Assembly (NCBI GenBank): GCA_934746515.1
Contig: CAKVFH010000006.1
Coordinates: forward strand, 1-64,000
Reading direction: 5' to 3'
Source of the DNA: an uncultured Clostridia bacterium
GTDB lineage: Bacteria > Bacillota > Clostridia > Christensenellales > UBA1242
Length of the DNA: 64,000 nt
Shown: positions 41,822 to 51,790 of the stretch, in pieces
Layout: each line of letters opens with the position of its first letter
How positions within the stretch are numbered: the first letter of the stretch is position 1
The notes under the pieces: generated by a model
Databases searched by the model: none
What the model was told of the DNA's origin: nothing
Seen by the model: only the letters and a program-made list of their open reading frames with translations
Translations under genes and position numbers: made by a program

Positions 41822-44002
41822 CTAATATGTTTTAAGTTTTATCTCGTTAGAATAAAATTCTTCATTTTTAGATTTATCGCAAATTTTCAATTTATAAGTG
41901 TAAATTTCATTGTTTTTTGCCGTTTTATCGCAAAATTTGATAAAATTTTCATTATTTTCCAAGGAAGAAAAAATTGTTTCTTCCTTGTTTTTATGTGTGC
42001 GAATTAGGAAAAAATCGGCATTTGTGTTTATCGTGAAACATAAAATTGGCTTGTGATTTGGACTGTTTATTGCACTTAATACATAAGGTTTGATTTTAGA
42101 TTTTGGGAGATTTGATTTGGCAAAAAATGCGCTTATTCCGTCGTCGTTTTCTGTTTCGACTAAACTGTTTTCGTCATAAGATTTTTTATCTAATTTTATG
42201 GACTTAACAGAAGTTGGAATTTTAAATTCTGTTGGTTTGTTCGTTTTGTAAAGAGATGACAAAATTTCTTTGTTTATTATTGTTGGGTAGGTTGCGCCGT
42301 TCACGCTTTCTGACAAGTTGTCACCGCAAATCATTGTGATGATTGTGTGCTCGGGTGTATAGGCGACATTATAGGCAACTGAATTTTTGCTTGAGTTTGC
42401 TTTGCCGACTGTGCCAGTTTTTGATGCGACTGTGAAGCCGATGTCGTTAAGTCTTTTTGCTGTTCCGTTTTTTACACATTCGGTTAGCATATCGTTTATC
42501 AGAAAAGCGGTGCTTTCACTCATGACTTGTTTTTCAGCATTTTGTTTTTCAAAAACCGTTTTTCCGTTTTTGGTGATTTTTGTGATATAAGTCGATTTTT
42601 CAAAATTTCCGCCACAGGCAAAAGCAGAGTAGGCGTCAAGAATTGATTTTGGCGAGATGCCTTTTTCAAAACCGCCGAGAGCTAAAGCAAGGTGGTTGTC
42701 AGATTTTTCAAATTCAATGCCGAGAGATTTTGCAAAACTTTTTGCTTCTTCCACACCAAGTTCATTTAAAACTTTGACTGCTGGAATGTTGTAAGATTTT
42801 GCGAGTGCGGTTTTTGCTGAAATGAAACCATGATATTTTTTGTCGGCGTTTTCTGGAGAATAGCCACTGATGTTTATTTTGTTGTCTAAAAGTTTCGTGG
42901 CTGGTGAGATTAGACCTTTTTCAATTGCTGGGGCAAAAACCAAAATTGGCTTTATTGTTGAGCCTGGTTGCCATTTATTGTTTAAAATTTTTGATTTGCC
43001 ATTTGTCATGATAATTGAATGAGTTTTATTGTCGCAAACAATTGTTGCAATTTCTGCATCGAAATTTGCATCAAGATTTGATGAGTCAATTATTTTTTTT
43101 GTGTCGTTATAAAGTTTTTTGTTAAACATGGTGTAGATTTTATAGTTTGAACTGTTAAGGTTAAATTCGCTTGTTTTTAAAATTGAGCAAGCTTCTGAAA
43201 TGATATTTTTAAATAGCGCGGAGTTTCCTGATATGTCGCTAATTTTTAAGTTTGGTTTTTCTTGCAGCGCTTTTTGTTTTTGCTCTTTGGTGATTTTGCC
43301 ATATTTTTCCATCAGTTCTAAAATTAGGTCGCGGCGCTTTATTGCTTTGTCTGGATTGTTTTCAATGTCATAAACACTTGGTGCATTTATAGAGCCTGCA
43401 AGCAGTGCACTTTCGGAAAGTGTTAATGCGGAAGCGGATTTATTAAAATAGTGTTTAGATGCGTTTTCGACTCCATAACAACCATTGCCGAAATAGATGT
43501 TGTTGAGATAGAGCTCTAGGATTTCATCTTTTGAATATTTTTTTTCAAGCTCACTTGTGAGTTTAAATTCTTTAAGTTTTCGGTTTATTGTTTTTTCATT
43601 TGAAAGCTGTGTGTTTTTTACAAGTTGTTGGGAAATTGTTGAAGCGCCTTGAGAAAATGAATGAGATTTAACATTTGACACAATTGCGCCACCAATTCTT
43701 ACAATGTCGATGCCTTTGTGTTTGTAAAAGCGTTTATCTTCGGCACAAATAAAAGCATTTTTGGTGTCTGATGAAAGTTTGCTGAGTTTGATGTATGATG
43801 CGCTTGTTGGTTTGATTTCATTAAAATTTGAATCATAGATGCAAAGAGAATTTGCACTTGTGGAAAGCTTAAGTTTGTTTGTGTCAAGAGAAATTCCGTG
43901 AGTGACGATTTGATAGTAGGTGAAAGAACCCGCAATCAAGGTGCTCACAAATATAATTGTTATGATGAATAATACCTTAAATATTTTTTTTGCTTTTTTC
44001 AT
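41822..44002 (-). CDS. Class A penicillin-binding protein (PBP1-like)
   Basis: 726 residues from the ATG at 44002, which has GAGG upstream; an ATG at 44035 lies at the predicted transcript start. N-terminal transmembrane anchor, GT51 glycosyltransferase with EDKRFYKHKGID and STISQQLVKN, then transpeptidase with SxxK in GSTIKP and the KTG motif in ASKTGTVGK. Polymerises and cross-links peptidoglycan outside the membrane. The last ~100 residues form a small extra domain not identified. Confidence 0.93.
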   Translation of the reverse strand: MKKAKKIFKVLFIITIIFVSTLIAGSFTYYQIVTHGISLDTNKLKLSTSANSLCIYDSNFNEIKPTSASYIKLSKLSSDTKNAFICAEDKRFYKHKGIDIVRIGGAIVSNVKSHSFSQGASTISQQLVKNTQLSNEKTINRKLKEFKLTSELEKKYSKDEILELYLNNIYFGNGCYGVENASKHYFNKSASALTLSESALLAGSINAPSVYDIENNPDKAIKRRDLILELMEKYGKITKEQKQKALQEKPNLKISDISGNSALFKNIISEACSILKTSEFNLNSSNYKIYTMFNKKLYNDTKKIIDSSNLDANFDAEIATIVCDNKTHSIIMTNGKSKILNNKWQPGSTIKPILVFAPAIEKGLISPATKLLDNKINISGYSPENADKKYHGFISAKTALAKSYNIPAVKVLNELGVEEAKSFAKSLGIEFEKSDNHLALALGGFEKGISPKSILDAYSAFACGGNFEKSTYITKITKNGKTVFEKQNAEKQVMSESTAFLINDMLTECVKNGTAKRLNDIGFTVASKTGTVGKANSSKNSVAYNVAYTPEHTIITMICGDNLSESVNGATYPTIINKEILSSLYKTNKPTEFKIPTSVKSIKLDKKSYDENSLVETENDDGISAFFAKSNLPKSKIKPYVLSAINSPNHKPILCFTINTNADFFLIRTHKNKEETIFSSLENNENFIKFCDKTAKNNEIYTYKLKICDKSKNEEFYSNEIKLKTY

Positions 44003-44043
44003 CAAAATAAGCCTCAAATTTAGTATTTTCGACATGAACCATT

Positions 44044-44052
44044 TTTATACCA
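44044..44052 (-). promoter_or_regulatory. Extended -10 promoter of the PBP gene
   Basis: On the reverse strand TGG-TATAAA (44052 to 44044) is an extended -10 box; no good -35 was found. It gives a leader of about 34 bases to the ATG at 44002. Confidence 0.5.
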
Positions 44053-44081
44053 CAAGAATTGAACATACTTTTTTAATTTTG

Positions 44082-44110
44082 TTGAAATTGTTTTTAATTT
44101 AATATATAAT
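44082..44110 (+). promoter_or_regulatory. Promoter of miaB-mutS-mutL
   Basis: TTGAAA (44082-44087), 17 bp, TATAAT (44105-44110), divergent from the PBP promoter. Confidence 0.7.
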
Positions 44111-44140
44111 ATGGACTATAGTTGTATAATTGGAGTTACT

Positions 44141-45607
44141 ATGGATAAAAAATATTTAATTTTAACTTTTGGCTGTCAAATGAATGTTCATGAGTCTGAA
44201 AAACTTGCCGGAATTTTGGAACAAAATGGCTATAAAGCTTGCGATAACGCTGTTGATGCTGATGTTATTGTTTTTAATACTTGTGCTATTCGCGAAAATG
44301 CGGAACAGAAAATTTTTGGCAATCTTGGCGAACTTAAAAACATTAAGATTGCAAAGCCTGAAACAATCATTGCTATTGGTGGGTGCATGAGCCAGCAAAA
44401 GGGAACTGCTGAAGACATTATGAAAAGATTTCCGTTTGTTGATATTGTTTTCGGAACACACAATCTTGCAGAGTTTGAAAGATTTTTGATTGAAAGAAAA
44501 ACAAAGGGTAAAAGAGTTTGTGAGATTACTGATGATGAAAAGATTGCGCTTCGTGATAACTTGAACATTGCAAGAACCAGTGGTGTTAACGCATGGGTCA
44601 ACATTATGTATGGTTGCAACAACTTCTGCACATATTGTATTGTTCCTTATGTTCGTGGACGCGAAGTTTCAAGACCTGAAAAAGACATTTTGAATGAAGT
44701 TGAAAGGCTTTTAAAAGAAGGATATAAACAAATCACACTTTTAGGACAGAATGTAAACTCTTATGAAGGGCTTGACGAAAACGGCAACAAGGTTAGTTTT
44801 GCAAAACTTTTGAATGATGTTGATTCTTTTGATGGAAAATATCGCGTCAGATTCATGACATCGCATCCAAGAGATTTGTCTAGCGAAGCGATTGATGTGA
44901 TTGCAAAATCCAAACACATTTGCCATGGAATTCATTTGCCAGTTCAGTCAGGAAGTGATGAGATGCTTAAAAGAATGAATCGTCACTATGACATAAACAG
45001 ATACAACAGCCTTGTTGATGAAATTAAATCTAAAATTCCTGATGCAGAACTTACAACAGACATTATTGTTGGTTTCCCAGGTGAAACTGAAGAAGATTTT
45101 GAAAAGACTTTGGATGTTATGAAGAGAACCGAGTATTTGCAAATTTTTGGCTTTATTTACTCAAAAAGAAAAGGAACACCTGCTGAAAAGATGCTTGACC
45201 AGGTTGATGAAAAGATTAAAAAAGAGCGTCTTTCAAGACTTTTGGATGTTAAAAATGAAATCATTAACAGAAAGACCGCTTTGATGCTTAACAGAACTTA
45301 TGAAGTTTTGGTTGAAAGCTATGACAAAGAAAAACATATTTTGTATGGTTCTCTTGACAGTGGCAAAACAATTTCGTTTAAAGGCGAAGAGTCTGCTGTT
45401 GGTGAATTTGTTGATGTTAAAGTTACAAGCGTTAAAAAGTCTGTTATTTATGGTGAAATTGTTAGCGATTGCTCAAGCTTTAAACTTAAAAACTTTAGTT
45501 ATCCAATTGATGTTTCAATTTTACCTAAGGATCAAAAGAGTTTGAAGATTTTGAGAGAAAATAAACAAACAGCAAAAAGTATCAATGATAAAAAATCTAA
45601 AAAATAG
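44141..45607 (+). CDS. miaB: MiaB, tRNA ms2i6A methylthiotransferase
   Basis: 488 residues from the ATG at 44141 (GGAG upstream; an ATG at 44111 is inside the start-point region). UPF0004 domain with CQMN and further cluster Cys (NTCAIR, GGCMSQ), radical-SAM triad CNNFCTYC, and a C-terminal TRAM domain. Adds a methylthio group to i6A37. Same strand and order as mutS-mutL. Confidence 0.96.
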   Translation: MDKKYLILTFGCQMNVHESEKLAGILEQNGYKACDNAVDADVIVFNTCAIRENAEQKIFGNLGELKNIKIAKPETIIAIGGCMSQQKGTAEDIMKRFPFVDIVFGTHNLAEFERFLIERKTKGKRVCEITDDEKIALRDNLNIARTSGVNAWVNIMYGCNNFCTYCIVPYVRGREVSRPEKDILNEVERLLKEGYKQITLLGQNVNSYEGLDENGNKVSFAKLLNDVDSFDGKYRVRFMTSHPRDLSSEAIDVIAKSKHICHGIHLPVQSGSDEMLKRMNRHYDINRYNSLVDEIKSKIPDAELTTDIIVGFPGETEEDFEKTLDVMKRTEYLQIFGFIYSKRKGTPAEKMLDQVDEKIKKERLSRLLDVKNEIINRKTALMLNRTYEVLVESYDKEKHILYGSLDSGKTISFKGEESAVGEFVDVKVTSVKKSVIYGEIVSDCSSFKLKNFSYPIDVSILPKDQKSLKILRENKQTAKSINDKKSKK

Positions 45608-45618
45608 GAAGTGAAAAT

Positions 45619-48198
45619 ATGCTTTCACCAATGATGAAACAATATTTAGAATTAAAAGAAAAGTATCCAGACACAATCATTTTGTATCGTTTGGGTGATT
45701 TTTATGAAATGTTTTTTGAAGACGCTGAACTTGTTTCAAGAGAGCTTGAGTTGACGCTTACTGGCAGAGATTGCGGATTGGAAAAAAGAGCGCCTATGTG
45801 CGGCATTCCTTTTCATGCGGTGAATGCGTATATTCCAAGACTTATAAATAACGGACATAAAGTTGCAATTTGCGAGCAACTCACAGATCCTAAAGCTTCA
45901 AAAGGCTTGGTTGAAAGAGATATTGTTCAAATTATAACTCCAGGAACTGTGCTTGACAGCGATTCGCTTGACGCAAAGAAAAACAATTTTTTGATGGCGG
46001 TTTATGCAACAAAAAAGTCTATTGCGGTTTGCTATAGTGATTTGACAACAGGTTTTATTGAAACCACAGAACTTTCTGGAGAAGAAAGAAAAAAACTTCT
46101 TGATGATGTTTTGGCGCGTGTCAAGCCAGCTGAAGTTTTGTGCAATCTTTCATTTATGCAAGAATCAGAATCGCTTTCGGCTGTTAAGCTTGGCTATGTT
46201 CCAGCATTCTCGCAAAAAGATGAGTTGTTTGATTTGTCAAAGTGCAAGGCAATTGTTTTAAAACAATTTGATGTTTCAAGTTTGCAGGCACTGGGACTTC
46301 AAGATAAAAACGAAATGACAATTGCGGTTGGCGCGGTTTTGTCATATTTTGGAGAGACTCAAAAAAGACTTATATCTAACATTAAAAAGTTAAGCATTGT
46401 TGAAGATTCAAGATATGTTCATCTTGACATTATTGCAAGAAAAAATCTTGAGCTTGTGCAAAGCAATTCTTTAAATCAAAAGAAAGGTTCACTTTTGTGG
46501 CTTTTGGACAAAACCAAAACTGCTATGGGTGGAAGACTTATCAAAAAATTTATTGATGAGCCACTTCGTGATGAAGTGATGATTAACGCAAGGCTTGACA
46601 GTGTTGAAGAACTTACAAAAGACCTTATTTTGAGAAACAACATTCTTGATGCACTTAATGGCTTTACTGATATTGAAAGAAAGTGCAGCAAAATTTCTGC
46701 TGGAAATATTACTCCAAAGGAATGTTTGTCGCTTGCTGAATCACTTAAAAAATTGCCAGAGATAAAGTCGCTTTTGCTTTCTTGCTCGTCTGGAATACTT
46801 CATAGCGCTGGTGAAAATATTGCTGATATGAGCGATATTCAAAAGGTTCTTTCAGATGCGATTGATCCAGATGCTCCAGCAAACCTAAAAGACGGCGGAT
46901 ATATTTTGTCGTCATATAATGATGAACTTTACAAGCTCCGCAATGCTGGTGAATACGGCAAGCAGTGGCTGGCAGAATATGAAATTGAACAAAAAGAAAA
47001 GACTGGCATTAAATTTTTAAAGACTGGCTATAACAGAGTGTTTGGATATTACATTGAAGTGTCGAACACTGGTGTTGCGAATGTGCCAGAAAACTATATT
47101 AGAAAACAAACTATAACCACAGGTGAAAGATATATAACTCCAGAACTTAAAGAAATGGAGTATAAAATTTTAAACAGCAAGGAACAAGCAGTTGAACTTG
47201 AAAGTAAACTTTATGGTGAAATAAAAACTTATCTTGCATCGTATATTGGTGAGTTTTCAGAAATCGCAAAAGCTGTTGCACTTGCTGACTGTTTGATTTC
47301 ACTTGCAACGGTTGCTGCCGAACAAAAATATGTTCGTCCTGTGATTTCTAGCAAGATAAATCATATTAAAATTGAAGAAGGAAGACATCCTGTTGTTGAA
47401 GCACTTTTAAGTAATGCAACATTTTCGGCTAATGATACTTTGCTTGACAATGCAGACAATAGAACCATGCTGATTACCGGACCAAACATGGCTGGTAAAA
47501 GCACATATATGCGTCAAGTTGCAATCATTACACTTATGGCACACATGGGTTCATTTGTTCCTGCAAAGTCTGCAGAGATTTCTATTATTGATAGAGTGTT
47601 TACAAGAGTTGGCGCGTCAGATGACCTTGCTTTCGGTCAAAGCACATTTATGGTTGAAATGAATGAAGTTTCAAACATTATCAATAATGCGACTGATAAA
47701 AGTTTAATCATTCTCGATGAAGTTGGAAGGGGCACATCAACCTATGATGGCATGAGCATAGCGGGTGCAATAATTGAATACCTTTCAAAACATTTGCACG
47801 CAAAAACTTTGTTCTCAACACACTATCATGAACTTACTGACATGGAAGGCAGAGTTGACGGCGTGAAAAATTATAGGGTTATGGTTAAAGAATGGGAAGG
47901 AGACATTGTGTTCCTTCACAAAATTGCAAGGGGTTCAGCAAACAGAAGTTTTGGTATTGAAGTTGCAAAACTTTCTGGGCTCCCAAAAGAAATTATTGAT
48001 AGAGCAAAAGAGATTTTAACTGAAAGAGAAAGCGAAAACAAAAACAATGTTTCGGTTTCAAATAGCGAAGTTAAAGTTGATACAAATGCTAATGTTGCGG
48101 AAATTATCAATGTTTTAAAAGAAATGGATATGGATAACATTTCGCCACTTATGGCTTTTGGAACTCTTCAAAACCTTGTTGATAAAGTTAAAAAATAA
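45619..48198 (+). CDS. mutS: MutS, mismatch recognition ATPase
   Basis: 859 residues, normal length. Mismatch-reading GDFYEMF near the N-terminus, core and clamp domains, and the ABC-type ATPase with GPNMAGKST (~622-630), LIILDEVGRGTSTYDG and STHYHEL. Initiates mismatch repair and recruits MutL, encoded next. Eleven bases after miaB. Confidence 0.97.
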   Translation: MLSPMMKQYLELKEKYPDTIILYRLGDFYEMFFEDAELVSRELELTLTGRDCGLEKRAPMCGIPFHAVNAYIPRLINNGHKVAICEQLTDPKASKGLVERDIVQIITPGTVLDSDSLDAKKNNFLMAVYATKKSIAVCYSDLTTGFIETTELSGEERKKLLDDVLARVKPAEVLCNLSFMQESESLSAVKLGYVPAFSQKDELFDLSKCKAIVLKQFDVSSLQALGLQDKNEMTIAVGAVLSYFGETQKRLISNIKKLSIVEDSRYVHLDIIARKNLELVQSNSLNQKKGSLLWLLDKTKTAMGGRLIKKFIDEPLRDEVMINARLDSVEELTKDLILRNNILDALNGFTDIERKCSKISAGNITPKECLSLAESLKKLPEIKSLLLSCSSGILHSAGENIADMSDIQKVLSDAIDPDAPANLKDGGYILSSYNDELYKLRNAGEYGKQWLAEYEIEQKEKTGIKFLKTGYNRVFGYYIEVSNTGVANVPENYIRKQTITTGERYITPELKEMEYKILNSKEQAVELESKLYGEIKTYLASYIGEFSEIAKAVALADCLISLATVAAEQKYVRPVISSKINHIKIEEGRHPVVEALLSNATFSANDTLLDNADNRTMLITGPNMAGKSTYMRQVAIITLMAHMGSFVPAKSAEISIIDRVFTRVGASDDLAFGQSTFMVEMNEVSNIINNATDKSLIILDEVGRGTSTYDGMSIAGAIIEYLSKHLHAKTLFSTHYHELTDMEGRVDGVKNYRVMVKEWEGDIVFLHKIARGSANRSFGIEVAKLSGLPKEIIDRAKEILTERESENKNNVSVSNSEVKVDTNANVAEIINVLKEMDMDNISPLMAFGTLQNLVDKVKK

Positions 48199-48209
48199 AA
48201 GGAGAATTT

Positions 48210-50264
48210 ATGGCAAAGATAAATTTGTTGGACAGCTCAATTTATAATTTGATTGCTGCTGGTGAAGTTGTTGAAAGACCTGCGTCGGTTATAAAAGAAC
48301 TTGTTGAAAATGCGATTGATGCTAAAGCAAAAAACATAACCATTGAAATTAAAGATGGCGGAACAACATTTATGCAAGTTACTGATGACGGCACTGGCAT
48401 TGAAGAAGATGATATTAAGTCAGCTTTTTTGCCACACGCGACAAGCAAAATTAAAATTGCTAGCGATCTTGATTCGATTGCGACTCTTGGGTTCCGTGGT
48501 GAAGCGCTTGCATCTATTGCGTCAGTGTCAAAGGTTTCGGTTGTTTCAAAAACTGCTGAAAGCGAACTTGGCACAAAACTTGATGTTGCTGGCGGAAAGT
48601 TTGGCGAGATAAAAAAAGTTTCAGCGAATGTTGGAACAATTATGACTGTTGAAGATTTGTTTTATTGTGTGCCTGCAAGGGCAAAGTTTTTAAAGAAACC
48701 AAAAACAGAAGAACAGGAAATAACAAACATAATTTCACGAACCATTTTGGCTCATCCAGATATTAACTTTAACTATATTGTTGACGGAAAAAAACAGCTT
48801 TCTTCAATTGGTTCAACAAAAAAAGAAGCGCTATATTCAATTTATGGTAAAGAAGCTGTCAGTGAAACGCTGGAAGTAAAGGCTTCACGAGAAGGTGTTT
48901 CGGTTGACGGATTTATCGGAAAACCAACTTATTCAAAATCAAACAGAACCTATCAAACATTGATTATAAATGGCAGATATGTTGTCAATATCACAGTTCA
49001 AACTGCGGTTGCCAATGCTTATGGCGATTTTTTGATGAAGCGTCAATATCCATTTTTTGTTTTGTATTTGACAGTGCCTGTTGATGAAATTGATGTGAAT
49101 GTGCATCCAAACAAACTTGATGTTAAGTTTTTGAAATCTAGTTTGGTGTATTCTGTTATATTTGAAGCGGTTTCAAGAGCTTTGAATGGAATGGATTATA
49201 TAAAGGAAATTGATGCGGAAGCAAACACAAGTCCTTCATTTTCAAGAAATTTTTCTGCTCGTTCAAACAGCGCTCCGATTGATAAAATGGGTGTAAATCT
49301 CAATCCATTTTCCGCAAATATTGATAATATCACTGAAAAAGAAAAGAATAATTTAACAGATATTGTTGTTGATTCAATGATTAGTTCTGCAAGTTCAAAC
49401 AGTTTGTTGCAAGACAACTTTGGAACTGGTTCAAGACTTCTTGAAAAAATCAATGATAAAATTATGCATAATGATGACACTGCATTTAAGTCAGAGTTGT
49501 ATGAAAACAGCAACGACAAAACTCAAGCAAGTGCAAGTCAAGAAAATCTGCAACAATCTTTTTCAAACTATGATATGGTTTCAAAATCAAATGCAGCAAA
49601 TTTTGACGAAAATAAAAAGGCTGAAAATTTTGAATCAAGCCTTGTTCAAACAAAGCAGGAAAAACCCGTTCAGCAAGATTTTGCAGAAAATGAAATAATC
49701 AACATTGGTAAGATTTTCAATACTTATTTAATCATTCAATGGGGTGATAATATGTATTTAATCGACCAGCATGCTGGCCATGAAAGAATCAGATATGACA
49801 AGCTTAAAGCAGAGTATGAAAGCGGTTCAATTGTGGTTCAGCCAATGCTGATTCCTTATGTCTTGTCGCTTAATAGTGAAGATTGCAGAATTGTTGAAGC
49901 AAACCTTGATGCAATCAGATCTGTTGGCTTTGATATTGATGAATTTGGTGATAAATCATACAAGATTTCAGCTGTTCCTGCAATTGTTGACGGAATTGAT
50001 TTTGATAAATTTTTCTCAATGTTTTTGGCTGAAAAACTTAATAAAACTAAAATTACTGAAGCTGATCTTGTGAAAGATAACTTGATGCAAATGGCATGCA
50101 AGAGTGCGGTTAAGGGCGGAGATGATTTGTCAAAGGGTGAAATTGAAACACTTTTGAAAGAAATGAAAGAAAAAGATGTTGTATTGTTCTGTCCGCATGG
50201 CAGACCTGTTATTGTTAGAATAACAAAAAGTGAAATTGAAAAATGGTTTAAAAGGATAGTGTAG
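48210..50264 (+). CDS. mutL: MutL, mismatch repair endonuclease
   Basis: 684 residues. GHKL ATPase (1-~330) with ELVENAIDA, DDGTGI and GFRGEAL; a low-complexity linker (~330-490); and a C-terminal endonuclease domain with DQHAGHER, ACKSAVKGGD and CPHGRP. In the DQHA(x2)E(x4)E metal motif the last Glu is Asp (RIRYD). It is the nicking type used by bacteria without MutH. Confidence 0.96.
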   Translation: MAKINLLDSSIYNLIAAGEVVERPASVIKELVENAIDAKAKNITIEIKDGGTTFMQVTDDGTGIEEDDIKSAFLPHATSKIKIASDLDSIATLGFRGEALASIASVSKVSVVSKTAESELGTKLDVAGGKFGEIKKVSANVGTIMTVEDLFYCVPARAKFLKKPKTEEQEITNIISRTILAHPDINFNYIVDGKKQLSSIGSTKKEALYSIYGKEAVSETLEVKASREGVSVDGFIGKPTYSKSNRTYQTLIINGRYVVNITVQTAVANAYGDFLMKRQYPFFVLYLTVPVDEIDVNVHPNKLDVKFLKSSLVYSVIFEAVSRALNGMDYIKEIDAEANTSPSFSRNFSARSNSAPIDKMGVNLNPFSANIDNITEKEKNNLTDIVVDSMISSASSNSLLQDNFGTGSRLLEKINDKIMHNDDTAFKSELYENSNDKTQASASQENLQQSFSNYDMVSKSNAANFDENKKAENFESSLVQTKQEKPVQQDFAENEIINIGKIFNTYLIIQWGDNMYLIDQHAGHERIRYDKLKAEYESGSIVVQPMLIPYVLSLNSEDCRIVEANLDAIRSVGFDIDEFGDKSYKISAVPAIVDGIDFDKFFSMFLAEKLNKTKITEADLVKDNLMQMACKSAVKGGDDLSKGEIETLLKEMKEKDVVLFCPHGRPVIVRITKSEIEKWFKRIV

Positions 50265-50265
50265 T

Positions 50266-51498
50266 ATGTTTGATAAAAAGGCATTAGATTTTGTTAATAT
50301 TGCAGAAAATGACTGCAAAGAAGTTTTTGATAAGTTAGAAGAAATTTGTTTGTTTAATCAAAACAAGGTTTTGGAAGCTTTCCAAAGCGTAAATTTGCAA
50401 CTCGCTGACATTGCGTCTTCAACAGGCTATGGTGGTGAAGACAGAGCAAAGGGAAAACTCGGTGAGATTTATGCAAAAGCATTTGGTGCGGAGTTTGGAA
50501 TTGTTAGTCCATTGATTGCTAGTGGCACACATGCGCTAACAATTGCTTTGTTTGGTCTGCTTCGCCCGGGTGACACAATGTTTTCAGTGACCGGCAAACC
50601 TTATGACACTCTTATGGGTGTTATCTTTGGTGAGAATAATGGCTCTCTTAAAGATTTTCAAGTAAAATATGATGATGTCGAACTTGTAAATAATGATTTT
50701 GACTTTGATTTAATAAAGAAAAAAGTTATTGAAATAAAACCAAAAATGTTGTATATTCAGCGATCAAGGGGATATACTTCTCGAGAGTCATTGTCTGTTG
50801 ATAAAATAGAAAAACTTGTCAAATTTGTTAGAGAATTTGACAAAAAAGTCATCATTATGGTTGATAATTGCTATGGTGAATTTGTTGAAACTCGCGAACC
50901 AACTGAAGTTGGCGCAGATGTTATGGTTGGTTCACTTATCAAAAATGCTGGTGGTGGAATTGCTCCAACTGGCGCATATATTGTTGGTAAAAAAGATTTG
51001 GTTGAACTGATTTCTTCAAGATTTATTGCACCAAATATTGGTCTTGATGTTGGCAGTTATGCTGGTTCTTATACACCATTTTTTCAAGGATGTTTCTTGG
51101 CACCACACACAACTTTAAATGCGCTAAAAGGAAATATTTTGCTTGGAAGAGTGGCTGAAAAACTTGGCTTTACTTCATTCCCAAAAGTTAATGAAATGCC
51201 ACATGATTTGGTTAGAACTTTTGAAATGAAAAATGCTGACAACTTGATTGAATTTTGCAGAATGATTCAAAAATTTAGCCCTGTTGACAGCAGTGTTGTG
51301 CCATATCCATGGGATATGCCTGGCTATAGTGACAAGGTTATTATGGCAGCTGGATCGTTCATTCAAGGTTCATCAATTGAGCTTTCAGCTGATGGTCCAA
51401 TAAGAGATCCATATCTTGTTTATCTTCAAGGCGGACTGACCTATGAACACTTGAAGATTGTTGCAATCAAATTTGCTGAAAAATACTTGAACGCTTAA
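50266..51498 (+). CDS. ynbB: YnbB family PLP protein (methionine gamma-lyase/aluminium-resistance type)
   Basis: 410 residues, fold type I PLP enzyme: SGTHALTIALFGLL, MVDNCYGEFVE and the PLP-lysine region GSLIKNAGGGIAPTGAY. Biochemical role not settled in the family. One base after mutL. In many Firmicutes miaA and hfq lie between mutL and ynbB; both are missing here. Confidence 0.88.
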   Translation: MFDKKALDFVNIAENDCKEVFDKLEEICLFNQNKVLEAFQSVNLQLADIASSTGYGGEDRAKGKLGEIYAKAFGAEFGIVSPLIASGTHALTIALFGLLRPGDTMFSVTGKPYDTLMGVIFGENNGSLKDFQVKYDDVELVNNDFDFDLIKKKVIEIKPKMLYIQRSRGYTSRESLSVDKIEKLVKFVREFDKKVIIMVDNCYGEFVETREPTEVGADVMVGSLIKNAGGGIAPTGAYIVGKKDLVELISSRFIAPNIGLDVGSYAGSYTPFFQGCFLAPHTTLNALKGNILLGRVAEKLGFTSFPKVNEMPHDLVRTFEMKNADNLIEFCRMIQKFSPVDSSVVPYPWDMPGYSDKVIMAAGSFIQGSSIELSADGPIRDPYLVYLQGGLTYEHLKIVAIKFAEKYLNA

Positions 51499-51501
51499 AT
51501 A

Positions 51502-51530
51502 GAATAAATTATAAATTTAACTCATATTTT
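51502..51530 (+). promoter_or_regulatory. Candidate SigE-type promoter of yqfC-yqfD
   Basis: GAATAAA (51502-51508), 14 bp, CATATTTT (51523-51530); one mismatch to the SigE -10 and a GHATA-type -35. The -10 ends 5 bases before the yqfC ATG, exactly as at yunB. yqfC-yqfD are mother-cell genes in Bacillus. Confidence 0.5.
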
Positions 51531-51547
51531 TTAATATGAGTTTTTTT
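51519..51547 (+). terminator. Terminator of ynbB overlapping the yqfC start
   Basis: AACTCATATT (51519-51528) pairs perfectly with AATATGAGTT (51533-51542), 4-nt loop, seven T residues (51541-51547). The yqfC ATG (51536-51538) lies in the 3' arm. Confidence 0.75.
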
Positions 51548-51790
51548 AATGATTTTTTAGATTCTGTTTCAATTGATGATGTTAAAAATAAAATTTGTAT
51601 AAATCTTATTTTGGGTGAAGCAGTTAGAGTTTTGGCTGAACACAAAATTGAATTGATGAGCGATGAAGAAATTGTTTTGAAGTGCGGAAAAATTCGTATT
51701 AAAATTTTTGGTTCAGGGCTTGAAATTGTGACGCTTGCAAAGGGTGAAGTGGAAATCACTGGAAATGTTTGTGGAGCGTGCAAAGTATGA
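51536..51790 (+). CDS. yqfC: YqfC sporulation protein
   Basis: 84 residues with the YabP/YqfC pattern (short beta-rich protein ending in GEVEITGNV). Assignment is strengthened by the 4-base ATGA overlap with yqfD. No ribosome binding site; an in-frame stop at 51518-51520 and no other ATG force this start. Probably a leaderless mother-cell transcript. Confidence 0.82.
   Translation: MSFFNDFLDSVSIDDVKNKICINLILGEAVRVLAEHKIELMSDEEIVLKCGKIRIKIFGSGLEIVTLAKGEVEITGNVCGACKV

Noticed and set aside
44111..44140. Longer miaB start
   Set aside because: It begins one base after the -10 box, before the predicted transcript start.
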